64,000 bases of DNA from Desulfovibrionaceae bacterium (lineage in GTDB: Bacteria > Desulfobacterota > Desulfovibrionia > Desulfovibrionales > Desulfovibrionaceae), in contig JAQVCS010000002.1 in assembly GCA_028689675.1 (NCBI GenBank), positions 124,001 through 188,000 of the forward strand, in the 5' to 3' direction. The notes under the pieces are model-generated. The model was not told the DNA's origin. It did not search any database and worked only from the letters and a program-made list of their open reading frames with translations. Position 1 is the first letter of the stretch, and each line of letters starts with the position of its first letter. Shown piece by piece: positions 46,946 to 56,237 of this stretch. Both the position numbers and the translations under genes were made by a program.

Positions 46946-49900
46946 ATGGCTATGCATAACGCTATACCTATTGCCGAATCAAATAAATTCATCGTCCTTG
47001 ATAAATACACCAGAGAATGGACGGCGGCGGACAGCTACCAGAGCGAAGCCGATTTGGAACGCGAGCTTCTCCGCGATTTGCAAAATCTGGGCTATGAATA
47101 CCTGCCCTCGCTGACCACACCAAAAAAACTGCTGGCAAACGTGCGCGAACAACTGCAAGCCTTGAATGCCGTACAATTTTCAGAAGACGAGTGGACGCGC
47201 TTTGTGGCGGAATGGCTGGATAAGCCCAGCGACGGCATTATCGAGAAAACCCGCAAGATTCACGACAACTACATTTACGACTTTGTTTTTGACGACGGGC
47301 ATATCCAGAATATTTATTTGCTGGACAAAGACACCATCGCCCGTAACAAGGTGCAGGTTATCAATCAGCTTGAACAGGCGGGAACGCAGGTCAATCGCTA
47401 TGACGTGACCATCTTGGTCAACGGTCTGCCGTTGGTGCAAGTGGAGCTGAAGAAGCGCGGCGTGGCCATTCGTGAAGCCTTTAACCAAATACACCGCTAC
47501 AGCAAGGAAAGCTTCAACAGCGAGCATTCTCTGTTCAAATATTTGCAGCTTTTCGTCATTTCCAATGGCTCGGATACCCGCTATTTCGCCAATACCACCA
47601 AGCGGGACAAGAATAGCTTTGACTTTACCATGAACTGGGCAAAGGCGGACAACAGCCGACTCAAAGACCTGAAGGACTTCACCGCCACCTTTTTTCAAAA
47701 GGACACCTTGCTCAAGGTGCTGCTGCGCTATTCGGTGTTTGATGTCAGCAATACCCTGCTGGTCATGCGCCCCTATCAAATTGCGGCAACTGAGCGCATT
47801 TTGTGGAAAATTAACAGCTCGTATCAGGCTAAAAACTGGAGCAAGCCCGAAAGTGGCGGCTATATCTGGCATACTACTGGCTCTGGCAAAACGCTGACGA
47901 GCTTTAAAGCGGCACGGCTGGCTACGGAGCTGGATTTCATCGACAAGGTGTTCTTTGTGGTGGATCGCAAAGATTTGGACTTCCAGACCATGAAGGAATA
48001 CCAACGTTTTTCGCCAGACAGCGTCAACGGTTCAGAAAGCACCGCTGGGCTGAAGCGTAACTTGGAAAAGGACGATAACAAAATTATCGTCACCACCATC
48101 CAGAAGCTGAATATTTTGATGAAAAGCGAGGCTGACCTTTCCATCTACGGCAAGCAGGTGGTCTTTATCTTTGATGAGTGCCACCGCAGTCAATTTGGAG
48201 AAGCGCAGAAGAACCTGAAGAAAAAATTCAAAAGGTATTATCAGTTCGGATTTACGGGCACGCCTATTTTTCCGCAAAACGCACTGGGCGCGGAAACCAC
48301 CGCCAGCGTGTTTGGCAGTGAGCTGCATTCTTATGTCATCACTGACGCCATCCGCGATGAGAAGGTGCTGAAATTCAAGGTAGATTATAACGATGTTCGC
48401 CCGCATTTTAGAACCCTTGAAGCCGAGCAGGACTGCGGCAAACTCAGTGCTGCGGAAAATAATCAGGCTTTGCTGCATCCTGAGCGCATTCGGGAGGTTA
48501 CACAGTATATTCTGCATAATTTTCGGCAGAAGACGCACCGCTTGCAGATAGGGGGCAAAGGCTTTAACGCCATATTTGCGGTAAGCAGTGTGGACGCCGC
48601 TAGGCTCTATTACGAAGCGTTTAAGAATTTGCAGGCGAGCAGCAGCAGAGCCTTGACCGTGGCGACTATTTTTTCTTTTGCTGCCAATGAAGAGCAGGAC
48701 GCCATAGGCGATATTAGCGATGAAAGTTTTAACGCCGCCGCGCTGGATGCTAGTGCTAAGGAATTTTTGAGCGCGGCTATCATGGACTATAACACGCTGT
48801 TTAAAACGAATTTCAGCGTAGAGAGCAAGTCGTTTCAGAACTACTACCGCGACCTTGCCCAGCGTGTGAAGCGGCAAGAGGTTGATTTACTCATAGTGGT
48901 GGGTATGTTTTTGACAGGCTTTGACGCGCCCACCCTCAATACGCTGTTTGTGGATAAAAATCTGCGCTATCATGGGCTGATACAAGCCTACTCGCGCACC
49001 AACCGTATTTTTGATGCCACCAAAACTTTCGGCAATATTATTACCTTTCGAGACCTTGAACAGGCGACTATCGACGCCATCACCCTGTTTGGCGATAAAA
49101 ATACCAAAAATGTGCTGCTGGAAAAAAGCTATAAAGAATATCTGGAAGGCTTCATCGATGCGCTTACAGGAGAGGCGCGGCGGGGCTTTGTGGACGTGGT
49201 GCAGGAGCTGGAAAAACGCTTTCCCGACCCTGCAGCCATTGAAACGGAGGCCGACAAAAAAGCCTTTGCCAAGCTCTTTGGCGAATATCTGCGCATTGAA
49301 AATGTGCTGCAAAATTATGATGAGTTTGCCGCGCTCAAGGCTTTGCAAGCTGTAGATAGCCATGATTCTGCGGCGGTGGAAGCGTTCAAGGCCAAATATT
49401 ACCTGAGTGAGGATGACCTGACAGCCATGAAGGCTGTGGCCATGCCTGCTGAACGGAAAGTTCAGGATTACCGCTCTGCTTATAATGATGTGCGTGAGTG
49501 GCTGCGGCGGAAAAAAGCGACCGATAGCAAGGGGAAATCGACTGTTGATTGGGATGATGTTGTTTTTGAAATAGATTTGCTCAAGTCGCAGGAAATCAAT
49601 CTGGATTATATTCTTGAGCTTATTTTTGAGAACAATAAAAAAATCAGAAACAAACCTGCGCTGATTGAGGATATACGCCGCGTGATTCGTTCCAGTCTAG
49701 GGAGTCGTGCCAAGGAAAGCCTGCTGGTAGACTTCATCAACACTACAGATCTGGATCAGATTGCGGATAAGGCCAGCGTGATTGATGCCTTTTTCATCTT
49801 CGCACAGGCGGAGCAAAGGCGTGAAGCGCAAGAACTGATCAGCTCCGAAAAACTCAACCCTGATGCGGCAAAACGCTATATTGCAACTTCGCTGAAGCAC

Positions 49901-50050
49901 GAATTTGCCAGCGAAAACGGTACGGAACTCAACGCTATCTTGCCAAAGATGAGTCCGCTTAATCCACAGTACCTGACAAAGAAACAATCAGTTTTTCAAC
50001 GAATAGTCGCGTTTATTGAAAAGTTTAAGGGCGTAGGTGGGCAGCTGTAA
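46946..50050 (+). CDS. hsdR: Type I restriction enzyme R subunit (HsdR)
   Basis: A 1034-residue motor-nuclease. The N-terminal nuclease domain has [19 protein letters not shown] with the D/E-x-K pattern. The SF2 motor has [12 protein letters not shown] (Walker A) and IFDECHRSQ (DECH), a second RecA-like domain with [17 protein letters not shown], then a helical C-terminus that binds HsdM/S. AGAAGG lies 8 bp before the ATG at 46946; an upstream GTG at 46937 overlaps prrC. It appears intact, unlike hsdS. Confidence 0.95.
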   Translation: MAMHNAIPIAESNKFIVLDKYTREWTAADSYQSEADLERELLRDLQNLGYEYLPSLTTPKKLLANVREQLQALNAVQFSEDEWTRFVAEWLDKPSDGIIEKTRKIHDNYIYDFVFDDGHIQNIYLLDKDTIARNKVQVINQLEQAGTQVNRYDVTILVNGLPLVQVELKKRGVAIREAFNQIHRYSKESFNSEHSLFKYLQLFVISNGSDTRYFANTTKRDKNSFDFTMNWAKADNSRLKDLKDFTATFFQKDTLLKVLLRYSVFDVSNTLLVMRPYQIAATERILWKINSSYQAKNWSKPESGGYIWHTTGSGKTLTSFKAARLATELDFIDKVFFVVDRKDLDFQTMKEYQRFSPDSVNGSESTAGLKRNLEKDDNKIIVTTIQKLNILMKSEADLSIYGKQVVFIFDECHRSQFGEAQKNLKKKFKRYYQFGFTGTPIFPQNALGAETTASVFGSELHSYVITDAIRDEKVLKFKVDYNDVRPHFRTLEAEQDCGKLSAAENNQALLHPERIREVTQYILHNFRQKTHRLQIGGKGFNAIFAVSSVDAARLYYEAFKNLQASSSRALTVATIFSFAANEEQDAIGDISDESFNAAALDASAKEFLSAAIMDYNTLFKTNFSVESKSFQNYYRDLAQRVKRQEVDLLIVVGMFLTGFDAPTLNTLFVDKNLRYHGLIQAYSRTNRIFDATKTFGNIITFRDLEQATIDAITLFGDKNTKNVLLEKSYKEYLEGFIDALTGEARRGFVDVVQELEKRFPDPAAIETEADKKAFAKLFGEYLRIENVLQNYDEFAALKALQAVDSHDSAAVEAFKAKYYLSEDDLTAMKAVAMPAERKVQDYRSAYNDVREWLRRKKATDSKGKSTVDWDDVVFEIDLLKSQEINLDYILELIFENNKKIRNKPALIEDIRRVIRSSLGSRAKESLLVDFINTTDLDQIADKASVIDAFFIFAQAEQRREAQELISSEKLNPDAAKRYIATSLKHEFASENGTELNAILPKMSPLNPQYLTKKQSVFQRIVAFIEKFKGVGGQL

Positions 50051-50591
50051 TATGGTCGTTTTGACTTGATTGGACAGTTACCCCTTCCTTTTGCAAGGGC
50101 TCACTGCCAGATCAAGTTAAAACGAAGGCTCATGACTGCATCAGTGCGCGCCTTTCTTCCCTATACTCCGCAGTGGTATGCAAGATGCATGGTATCTGTT
50201 TTGTGGGCAAGTTGCTCTTTCGCCTCTTTGCTGAATTTTCGGGCGTCCCACGTTGGTACTTGGATTTTGCTGGACAAAACGAGAAGACCGGAACCACTTT
50301 TTTATCAGTGATTCCGGTCTTCTATGAACAATTTGGACTAAAATTTGGTGCCGAAGAGAAGACTGGATAAATATAGTATTATTGTGTATTTATTGAATAA
50401 AATATTTTTTAAATTTTTCATACCAACGTGTATACCAACAAATTTCAGCGATTTTACGGGTTCGAGTGTGGGAGAAGCACCGTAAAAAGCACCTGTGCTT
50501 CTCCGCGCCCCTAGATGAGTACTTCGTAATCGGATGAAATTGGGATAGTTATGGCTTGACAAATTGGATGGAATCGGGTGTGTATTTGGGT
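50051..50591. other. 541-bp gene-free segment rich in inverted repeats
   Basis: No gene is supported here. Three hairpins are visible: 50057-50124; 50282-50323 (AGAAGACCGGAA / TTCCGGTCTTCT); and 50471-50504 (GGAGAAGCAC / GTGCTTCTCC). TTTTACGG at 50452-50459 can also pair with CCGTAAAA at 50480-50487 in an alternative fold. A GGTTCGAG string resembles a tRNA T-loop, but no tRNA can be folded. The right copy of the hsd-flanking repeat ends this segment. Confidence 0.5.
50057..50124 (+). terminator. Large imperfect hairpin after hsdR
   Basis: CGTTTT.ACTTGAT..G.CAGT pairs with its reverse complement 46 bp later, and an inner CCCTT/AAGGG extends the stem. It begins 6 bp after the hsdR stop. It has no T-run, so its role as a terminator is uncertain. 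Confidence 0.45.
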
Positions 50592-50623
50592 ATGATCAAT
50601 ACAGATACTCTCGTCATCACGCC
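50514..50623 (+). repeat. Direct repeat right copy (promoter-bearing) upstream of fic
   Basis: It matches 41936-42048 imperfectly over about 110 bp, with the strongest identity in the TATGGCTTGACAAATTG core. TTGACA lies at 50556-50561 and a weak -10 about 17 bp later, which would place transcription start almost at the fic ATG (50592), so the mRNA may be leaderless. Confidence 0.6.
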
Positions 50624-51641
50624 AGAGATGCTCAATCTCACGGCGGCCATCGATGAATTCAAAGGGGCGTGGCAGGCCCTCGGCACACTGGCTCCAGAGC
50701 GGCTTTCCGCGTTGCGCCGCGTAGCCACTATTGAAAGCGTAGGCTCCTCTACACGTATTGAAGGCAGTACCCTTTCTGACAGCGAGGTAGAAAAACTGCT
50801 CTCCCAGGTGTCCATCGGCACCTTTGCTACGCGCGACGGGCAGGAAGTTGCCGGATATGCGGAAACAATGGAGCAGATTTTCCAATCGTGGGAATACATC
50901 CCGCTAACGGAAAACTATATCCGCCAGTTGCATCGCGATCTGCTGCGCCATAGTGATAAGGATGCCCGTCACAGGGGCGTTTATAAAAATGTCCCCAACA
51001 GCGTGGCGGCCTTTGACGCCGAGGGTAGAGAAATCGGCATAGTCTTTGAAACGGCCACGCCTTTTGAAACGCCGGAGCGGATGCGAGAACTGGTGGAGTG
51101 GACACAAGCCGCGTTGGAAACACGCAGTCTGCACCCGCTGCTGGTGATTGGCATATTCACGGTGGTGTTTTTGACAATTCATCCCTTTCAAGACGGCAAC
51201 GGACGGCTGTCCCGTATTTTGACGGCACTGCTCCTGTTGCGCTGCGGCTATGCCTATACGCCGTACTCTTCGCGGGAAAGCGTTATCGAGCAAAATAAGG
51301 AAAGCTACTATCTGGCATTGCACCAGACGCAGGGAACACTACGAACTGAATCCCCGAACTGGCAGCCTTGGTTGCTCTTTTTCCTCCGCACCCTGCAACA
51401 GCAAGTGCAACGCCTCAAAAAGAAAGTTGAACGTGAAAGGCTGCTTCTGGCAGCCCTGCCCGAACTGGCTGTGCAGATAGTGGAATACGTCCGGCAGCAT
51501 GGCAGGGTGACACTCAAAGAAATGCAGTTGCTCACCGGAGTCAGTCGTAATACGCTGAAAGAACACTTCCGTCGCTTAGCGGCAAATGGCCAGCTGGAGA
51601 TGCAGGGCAAGGGGCGCGGGGTGTGGTACAGGCTGAAGTAA
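50592..51641 (+). CDS. fic: Fic-domain protein (class II)
   Basis: A 349-residue Fic protein. The active-site motif HPFQDGNGRLSR starts at His197. The inhibitory helix motif SxxxEG (S53-TRI-E57-G58) lies N-terminal, defining class II. An N-terminal Fic_N-like helix region and a C-terminal winged-helix-like part (VTLKEMQLLTGVSRNTLKEHFRRLAANGQL) are present. It likely AMPylates a target in the cell. The ATG at 50592 fits the domain start better than the TTG at 50556. It follows the hsd locus and may be its own unit. Confidence 0.88.
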   Translation: MINTDTLVITPEMLNLTAAIDEFKGAWQALGTLAPERLSALRRVATIESVGSSTRIEGSTLSDSEVEKLLSQVSIGTFATRDGQEVAGYAETMEQIFQSWEYIPLTENYIRQLHRDLLRHSDKDARHRGVYKNVPNSVAAFDAEGREIGIVFETATPFETPERMRELVEWTQAALETRSLHPLLVIGIFTVVFLTIHPFQDGNGRLSRILTALLLLRCGYAYTPYSSRESVIEQNKESYYLALHQTQGTLRTESPNWQPWLLFFLRTLQQQVQRLKKKVERERLLLAALPELAVQIVEYVRQHGRVTLKEMQLLTGVSRNTLKEHFRRLAANGQLEMQGKGRGVWYRLK

Positions 51642-51813
51642 CACACAACACGAACAGAGGGCAGACACGGTGGCGACCACGAACAGCGTACGGTACTACA
51701 TTGCCGGCTAAAGAGTACCATGCCCCGACCTGAAATAACAGATCTTTGCCGAATCCTTGGCATAGGCAAAAATATGGAAGAGTATCTTGTGTACCTTGGT
51801 TATTATGTATTTT

Positions 51814-53265
51814 TTATTTATTTAAAAGATTTTTATAAAATTTTGCAATGTCACAGAAATATTCATTAATTTTTAACGGATCGCCGAATGGATTTTCGTT
51901 CGCATTTCTTACCATGCACATAGTACAAAATTTTTTATCAGGACATTGAATACATTTAGGAAAATCACGTTTACGCAGTGCTCTTAGATATATAATTTTT
52001 TCAGAATGTTCCCATATATCATTGAGAAAAGTTTTTTTTATATTTCCTACAACATAACCTTGCCATCCAGCACACGGGTATACGTTGCCATTTTCTGTTA
52101 TACAAATAGAAGAGGTACAAACGCTGCAAACAGGATCATCAGGAGTAATATTATTTTTACTTTCAGCTTCTATTTTTATTTGTTCTAAATATTTTTTATT
52201 ATATGTAGATCTTTTACAAACAAATTCTTTAATATCATCAATCGATAGGCGGCATGACAAATTTTCTGTAGTATTGTCATATCTTGCAATTATTACTGGA
52301 TCAGCACTGGCGTAAATGTTGTGTTCCTCTGCCCATTCGATAACGTCATTATAACAATCCTTGTTTTGAATCATTATTGGACAGCTTATTTGTACGGTTA
52401 TATCGTTTTCAATTAATTTTAGAATAGCATTTTTTGTTTCTTCAAAACTTCCTGTTCTTTGAGTTATTCTGTCATGAACATTATTATTCATAGAATATAG
52501 TGAAGTCTGTACCCCTAAAAGGGGATTTTTTTTCATTTCTTGAATTATATCATCGTTAAGTAATGTTAAGTTACTAAGAATATTTACTGAAAAATTGTAC
52601 TCTCTACACTTTGCAATAAATTCAAGAAAATTCTTATGTAACATGGGTTCGCCACCACTCAGTGTTAAGTGGAGTACCCCCATTTCATGGGATTGTTTCA
52701 ATATATTATAAAATAAATCCTGATTAATCTCACTTGTTTTATTTTCGTGTGGAATATAACAGTGAATACATCGCTCGTCACATTTACTTGTTATTTCTAT
52801 ATGTATATTGGTAAGTTGCGGTTTACCATGAAAATATTCTTCTAGAAAATCTTGTGGTGTTTTCTCTTGGCATGAATCTGTTTGCGCTTGATTTACTTGT
52901 ATAGGTTGCGTACTATTTTTATATGAAGATATTATATCTTTGCTTTTACATTCATCTGGAGTTTTTCCAGATACAACAAATCTATCATTTTCAAGAGATA
53001 AATAAAATTCTCGTGCATCATTTTTTATTATTTCAATATCGATCCCGTCGAAGAACTTGCCTATTTTTTTTGTAATATTATCAAGATGTTTTGGCGTATC
53101 ATCTAAAACTGAAAAAAATATTGCACCACTTTCCGATAAAATTTTATCTCCAATATCATTTTTATTTTCATTCTTCTTTTTATATCCGAAATTCCTGTTG
53201 TCAGTGATATATCCAAACGAATCATATTTTCTAAATATAATATTTGAACTTCTTTTAAAAAACAT
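51814..53265 (-). CDS. Radical SAM/SPASM peptide maturase with PqqD-like N-terminus
   Basis: A 483-residue enzyme. Residues 5-105 look like a PqqD/RRE leader-binding domain (KILSESGAIFFSVLDDTPKHLDNI). The radical SAM core has CDERCIHC (Cys162/166/169) and SGGEPML. The C-terminal SPASM domain has PVCSVC, CITENGNVYPCAGW, GNIKKTFLNDIW and CIQCPDKKFCTMC, for extra iron-sulfur clusters. The start at 53265 has GAGG 6 bp upstream. It is strongly AT-rich compared with its neighbours, so acquired. Downstream of a 38-residue peptide gene, it likely modifies that peptide. Confidence 0.85.
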   Translation of the reverse strand: MFFKRSSNIIFRKYDSFGYITDNRNFGYKKKNENKNDIGDKILSESGAIFFSVLDDTPKHLDNITKKIGKFFDGIDIEIIKNDAREFYLSLENDRFVVSGKTPDECKSKDIISSYKNSTQPIQVNQAQTDSCQEKTPQDFLEEYFHGKPQLTNIHIEITSKCDERCIHCYIPHENKTSEINQDLFYNILKQSHEMGVLHLTLSGGEPMLHKNFLEFIAKCREYNFSVNILSNLTLLNDDIIQEMKKNPLLGVQTSLYSMNNNVHDRITQRTGSFEETKNAILKLIENDITVQISCPIMIQNKDCYNDVIEWAEEHNIYASADPVIIARYDNTTENLSCRLSIDDIKEFVCKRSTYNKKYLEQIKIEAESKNNITPDDPVCSVCTSSICITENGNVYPCAGWQGYVVGNIKKTFLNDIWEHSEKIIYLRALRKRDFPKCIQCPDKKFCTMCMVRNANENPFGDPLKINEYFCDIAKFYKNLLNK

Positions 53266-53347
53266 ATGATTCCTCATTAAAAAATAATCTTTAATTTTGA
53301 TAAAAATGAGAGGTCCAGGACAATGCCCATTTTTTTAAAGCAAATCT

Positions 53348-53386
53348 AAAAAATCAGCCCCCTAGAGTTTGAGGAGGCTGATTTTT
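53348..53386 (-). terminator. Terminator/attenuator between precursor peptide and radical SAM gene
   Basis: On the minus strand AAAAATCAGCC pairs with GGCTGATTTTT, with extra inner pairing, followed by T. It starts just after the peptide stop codon. Such an element allows much more peptide than enzyme to be made. Confidence 0.8.
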
Positions 53387-53388
53387 CA

Positions 53389-53505
53389 TTAGCGCCCACT
53401 TGGCCTGGGCGGATTACAGGGTCTGCCACTCGGCTTGCTATTAGGACGGCATTCGGCCATCCGTACAACCCCTTGCGTCAAAACTTTAGGTTTTTCATAG
53501 GTCAT
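53389..53505 (-). CDS. Candidate RiPP precursor peptide (38 residues)
   Basis: A 38-residue peptide. The leader-like part is MTYEKPKVLTQGVVRMAE. The core-like part is CRPNSKPSGRPCNPPRPSGR, with two Cys (19 and 30) and a repeated PSGR ending two ten-residue units. A near-perfect Shine-Dalgarno (GGGAGGTGAT) lies before the ATG, and a TTGACA promoter is upstream. The next gene is a radical SAM/SPASM enzyme with a PqqD-like domain. Two Cys suggest thioether cross-links (sactipeptide or ranthipeptide type), but the family was not recognised. No protease or exporter is adjacent. Confidence 0.75.
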   Translation of the reverse strand: MTYEKPKVLTQGVVRMAECRPNSKPSGRPCNPPRPSGR

Positions 53506-53541
53506 TAGTATCACCTCCCTTTTGTCTTTATAGATTTTCTT

Positions 53542-53569
53542 AAGATAGTATTTTTGGGGAAGTTGTCAA
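53542..53569 (-). promoter_or_regulatory. Promoter of the RiPP-like cassette
   Basis: On the minus strand TTGACA and TATCTT are separated by 16 bp, about 37 bp upstream of the peptide ATG. Confidence 0.6.
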
Positions 53570-53755
53570 CAGTATCAAGCTGTCTTTTCCCTACAACTTG
53601 GACTCATTGCATGTATTTATGTCGAAAATATCACATTTATCTGCTCTACAAGAAAGGATGCCAGAAAAATAAACGCTTTATTTTGCCCTAAGCTGTCTTT
53701 TGCTTATAAAATACTTGATTTTTTTATTTATAAAAAAACAGCAGAAACGCCCGTC

Positions 53756-56236
53756 TCAAAACACCCGCGCGAATTCCTCGCTGGTAATCACCGTATCCCA
53801 GCCACCACGTTGTTCGCCTTTATGCCTGTTTATTCCGGTATAGCTCAAGCTGGCGTCTTCGTAGCGTTTGAATTTATAGACAGCATCGTTCATAAGGGCA
53901 TCGTTGAACACTCCCAGCGACACCAGCAGCTCGAAGTCCGTGATTTCCAAGCCTGTTACCTTGCGGAATAGCTCCGGCTCAAGCTGAGTGATGACATCCT
54001 TGAGGCATTGCTCGCGGTTATCGGTAAGATACATGAATATAGGGATGCGCGTGGCAAATTTGATGAGTTTGTCTTGTATCTGCTTGCGCTTACTTTTGTA
54101 TTCCTTCTCTTCTTCTGACAGCGGCCTTTTTGTATCTGGTGTCTTTTTTTCTCCGTCTTTTTTTGCTTTCTTCACCGCATCAGATTTTGCGATGATGGTT
54201 TTGATATCTTCGTTCAGGCTGCGGAATCCTTCAATTTTCATGAGGGCATTCATGGCATTTTGATTCGCCATGAGGCGCGCCAGCGTGTCATTATCTACAT
54301 TAACGAGTAAGGCACTTTCCCAGCGTTTGGCCAGAAGCGTGGCTGATGTCCCGGCCATAGCCATATCGAGGATATCACGGGCATTTATCTGCCGCATATT
54401 CATGCCATCATACGCAATGACAGGCAGAAAATTGATGAACTCGCCCACCTTATCCTCTGGGCTTCTACCGTTCACGTCCAGTTTACAGCTGTAGTCCGCT
54501 ATTTGGCGCAGGGCGCGGTCAAGCGCGAAGTCGAAGACATAGCACTCCTGTTTCAAAATTTCTTTTCGTCCGTCGTCGGTGGCGATTTCCCACGGGCTTT
54601 GCACGCGGAAGGCCGCCTGAAAATAGGTTTCTGGACTGGAAAGATTACGGAGCATGAAAATTCCCGTCCAAGGTTTGACTGTGACGCCTGTGGTGAGTTT
54701 GCCACAAGAAAGCGTGATCGTTTTGCAGTCCAGCGGATTTTCCATGGATTCCTGCACTGGCGCGAGGGCCGCAGCGCCGTTGCCAGCCTCTATTCCGGCG
54801 CAAACGTTGACGGTATAGCTGTGGTAAAAAGTATTATGCCGTTCCTCAAGTAAATTTTTCATGGCATAACATGCGGAGACATTGGGCAGAAACCACAAGG
54901 TATGCTGGAGCACGTTCAACAGGCGTGCATCGGCATAGGGCATGACTGGTTTGCGCGCCTTCAAATCGTCCACGGCTGTTTCCATGAACGCTCCCCGTAT
55001 AAGGTCGAGCCATTTTTGCACGTCAGATTTATGGAGAAAGGCAGCCTTACGTCCCTTACCTTCGGCGGCAAAAAAAACATTCAAGTCAAACTCGTTGAAC
55101 TCGCCCTGCATGGCTATTTTCCGAATGCTTTCTGGTATCTGATAGGCCATCATGACCATGCGGGGCAAGGATGCGTAGGGATTGCCTTCTCCCGCCCATT
55201 CTTCCTTGGCCTTTTGCTCGTCAGAATACGTCCAATTGTAAATCTGTTCTTCGATGAATTCCCCAGAATTGAGCGCACGGAATGGTGTCCCCGAAAGAAA
55301 CAGATAGCGACGTGTCGTAATAGGTAAAAAAGACTCATCATAGGCATTGCCGCGATCATATCGTTCAAAATTTATGCTGTCGAATTTGTCGTCGTCTTCC
55401 TGTTCAAAGAGTTTCTTTGCGTTTTCCTTCCAAGCGCCGAAATGGTATTCATCAAAAATAACCATGTCCCAGTTGATGGTATGCACCCATTCATTTTTGG
55501 GCTTGATACCGCCATTTTCCCGGTTCACGCCAAGGAAATCTTGAAAGGAACCAAAGCAGACCACAGGACGCTCTGCATCCGCTTTTTCGTAGGATAGTTC
55601 CGTGTCGTGCGTAATAAATTGCCAGCCTGCGAAGTCGATATGTGAGGCAAGGTCGTCACGCCATGCACTCAGCACGGCAGGCTTGAAGGTAAGTACCAGT
55701 ACACGCTTCATCTTCATACGCAGGGCAAGCTGATAGGCGGCGAAGGTCTTGCCGAAACGCATCTTGCAATTCCACAAAAATTTAGGGATGCGCGAGCCTT
55801 CCGTTTCTACACTTTGAAAGTAAGCGCAGGTTTTGTCCACGGCGGCCTGCTGCTCTGGACGCATGGCAAAATCGAGCGTGCGGTTTTCGTCATTGTCGGT
55901 ACGGTTTTTCACGGCCAGTACAGCGGCTTGCACGTTCTGTACAGCACAACGGAACCACTCGCCGCCTTTGTTTGTGATTCCCTTTCTTGTAAGAGCCCGA
56001 TGAACATCATGATCTGTAAATGTGGAGCCATCAGGCCGCATGGCCTTACACTGAAATTCGATGGTGTACGGCTTGAGGCCCTTGGGCTGATCAACATTGA
56101 ATTGCTCTTTGATGCGCTGTTCCACCGCGCGTGTGGTGTATCCCACCTTGAGCAGTCCAGCATAGGTTGGAGCGGGATTGCTGTAAGCGTAAATGGTAGG
56201 CTGTGCATCTGGGCGTGGAGGAAAATAGTCGGCCAT
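53756..56236 (-). CDS. SF2 helicase with GIY-YIG/T5orf172-like N-terminus
   Basis: An 826-residue protein. Residues 15-110 resemble a T5orf172/GIY-YIG nuclease (IYAYSN, LLKVGYTTRAVEQRIKEQF, GEWFRC). The SF2 helicase core has MRFGKTFAAYQ (Walker A), IFDEYHFGA (DExH), FLSGTPFR and a FRVQSPWE region. A Lys-rich linker (about 675-715) leads to a C-terminal domain. It starts 1 bp after the adenine methyltransferase gene, so the three genes 53756-58437 are one operon. It is probably the cutting/translocating part of a restriction system; the exact type is not recognised. Confidence 0.8.
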   Translation of the reverse strand: MADYFPPRPDAQPTIYAYSNPAPTYAGLLKVGYTTRAVEQRIKEQFNVDQPKGLKPYTIEFQCKAMRPDGSTFTDHDVHRALTRKGITNKGGEWFRCAVQNVQAAVLAVKNRTDNDENRTLDFAMRPEQQAAVDKTCAYFQSVETEGSRIPKFLWNCKMRFGKTFAAYQLALRMKMKRVLVLTFKPAVLSAWRDDLASHIDFAGWQFITHDTELSYEKADAERPVVCFGSFQDFLGVNRENGGIKPKNEWVHTINWDMVIFDEYHFGAWKENAKKLFEQEDDDKFDSINFERYDRGNAYDESFLPITTRRYLFLSGTPFRALNSGEFIEEQIYNWTYSDEQKAKEEWAGEGNPYASLPRMVMMAYQIPESIRKIAMQGEFNEFDLNVFFAAEGKGRKAAFLHKSDVQKWLDLIRGAFMETAVDDLKARKPVMPYADARLLNVLQHTLWFLPNVSACYAMKNLLEERHNTFYHSYTVNVCAGIEAGNGAAALAPVQESMENPLDCKTITLSCGKLTTGVTVKPWTGIFMLRNLSSPETYFQAAFRVQSPWEIATDDGRKEILKQECYVFDFALDRALRQIADYSCKLDVNGRSPEDKVGEFINFLPVIAYDGMNMRQINARDILDMAMAGTSATLLAKRWESALLVNVDNDTLARLMANQNAMNALMKIEGFRSLNEDIKTIIAKSDAVKKAKKDGEKKTPDTKRPLSEEEKEYKSKRKQIQDKLIKFATRIPIFMYLTDNREQCLKDVITQLEPELFRKVTGLEITDFELLVSLGVFNDALMNDAVYKFKRYEDASLSYTGINRHKGEQRGGWDTVITSEEFARVF

Positions 56237-56237
56237 T

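Noticed and set aside
50173..50370. 65-codon frame in the hsdR-fic gap
   Set aside because: It runs through a hairpin, has no ribosome site and no similarity that I recognise.
50452..50504. tRNA gene or tRNA-derived attachment site suggested by GGTTCGAG
   Set aside because: No acceptor stem or anticodon arm can be folded; the hairpins pair in other ways.
51720..51869. 49-codon plus-strand frame after fic
   Set aside because: It overlaps the 3' end of the radical SAM gene on the other strand and has no ribosome site.
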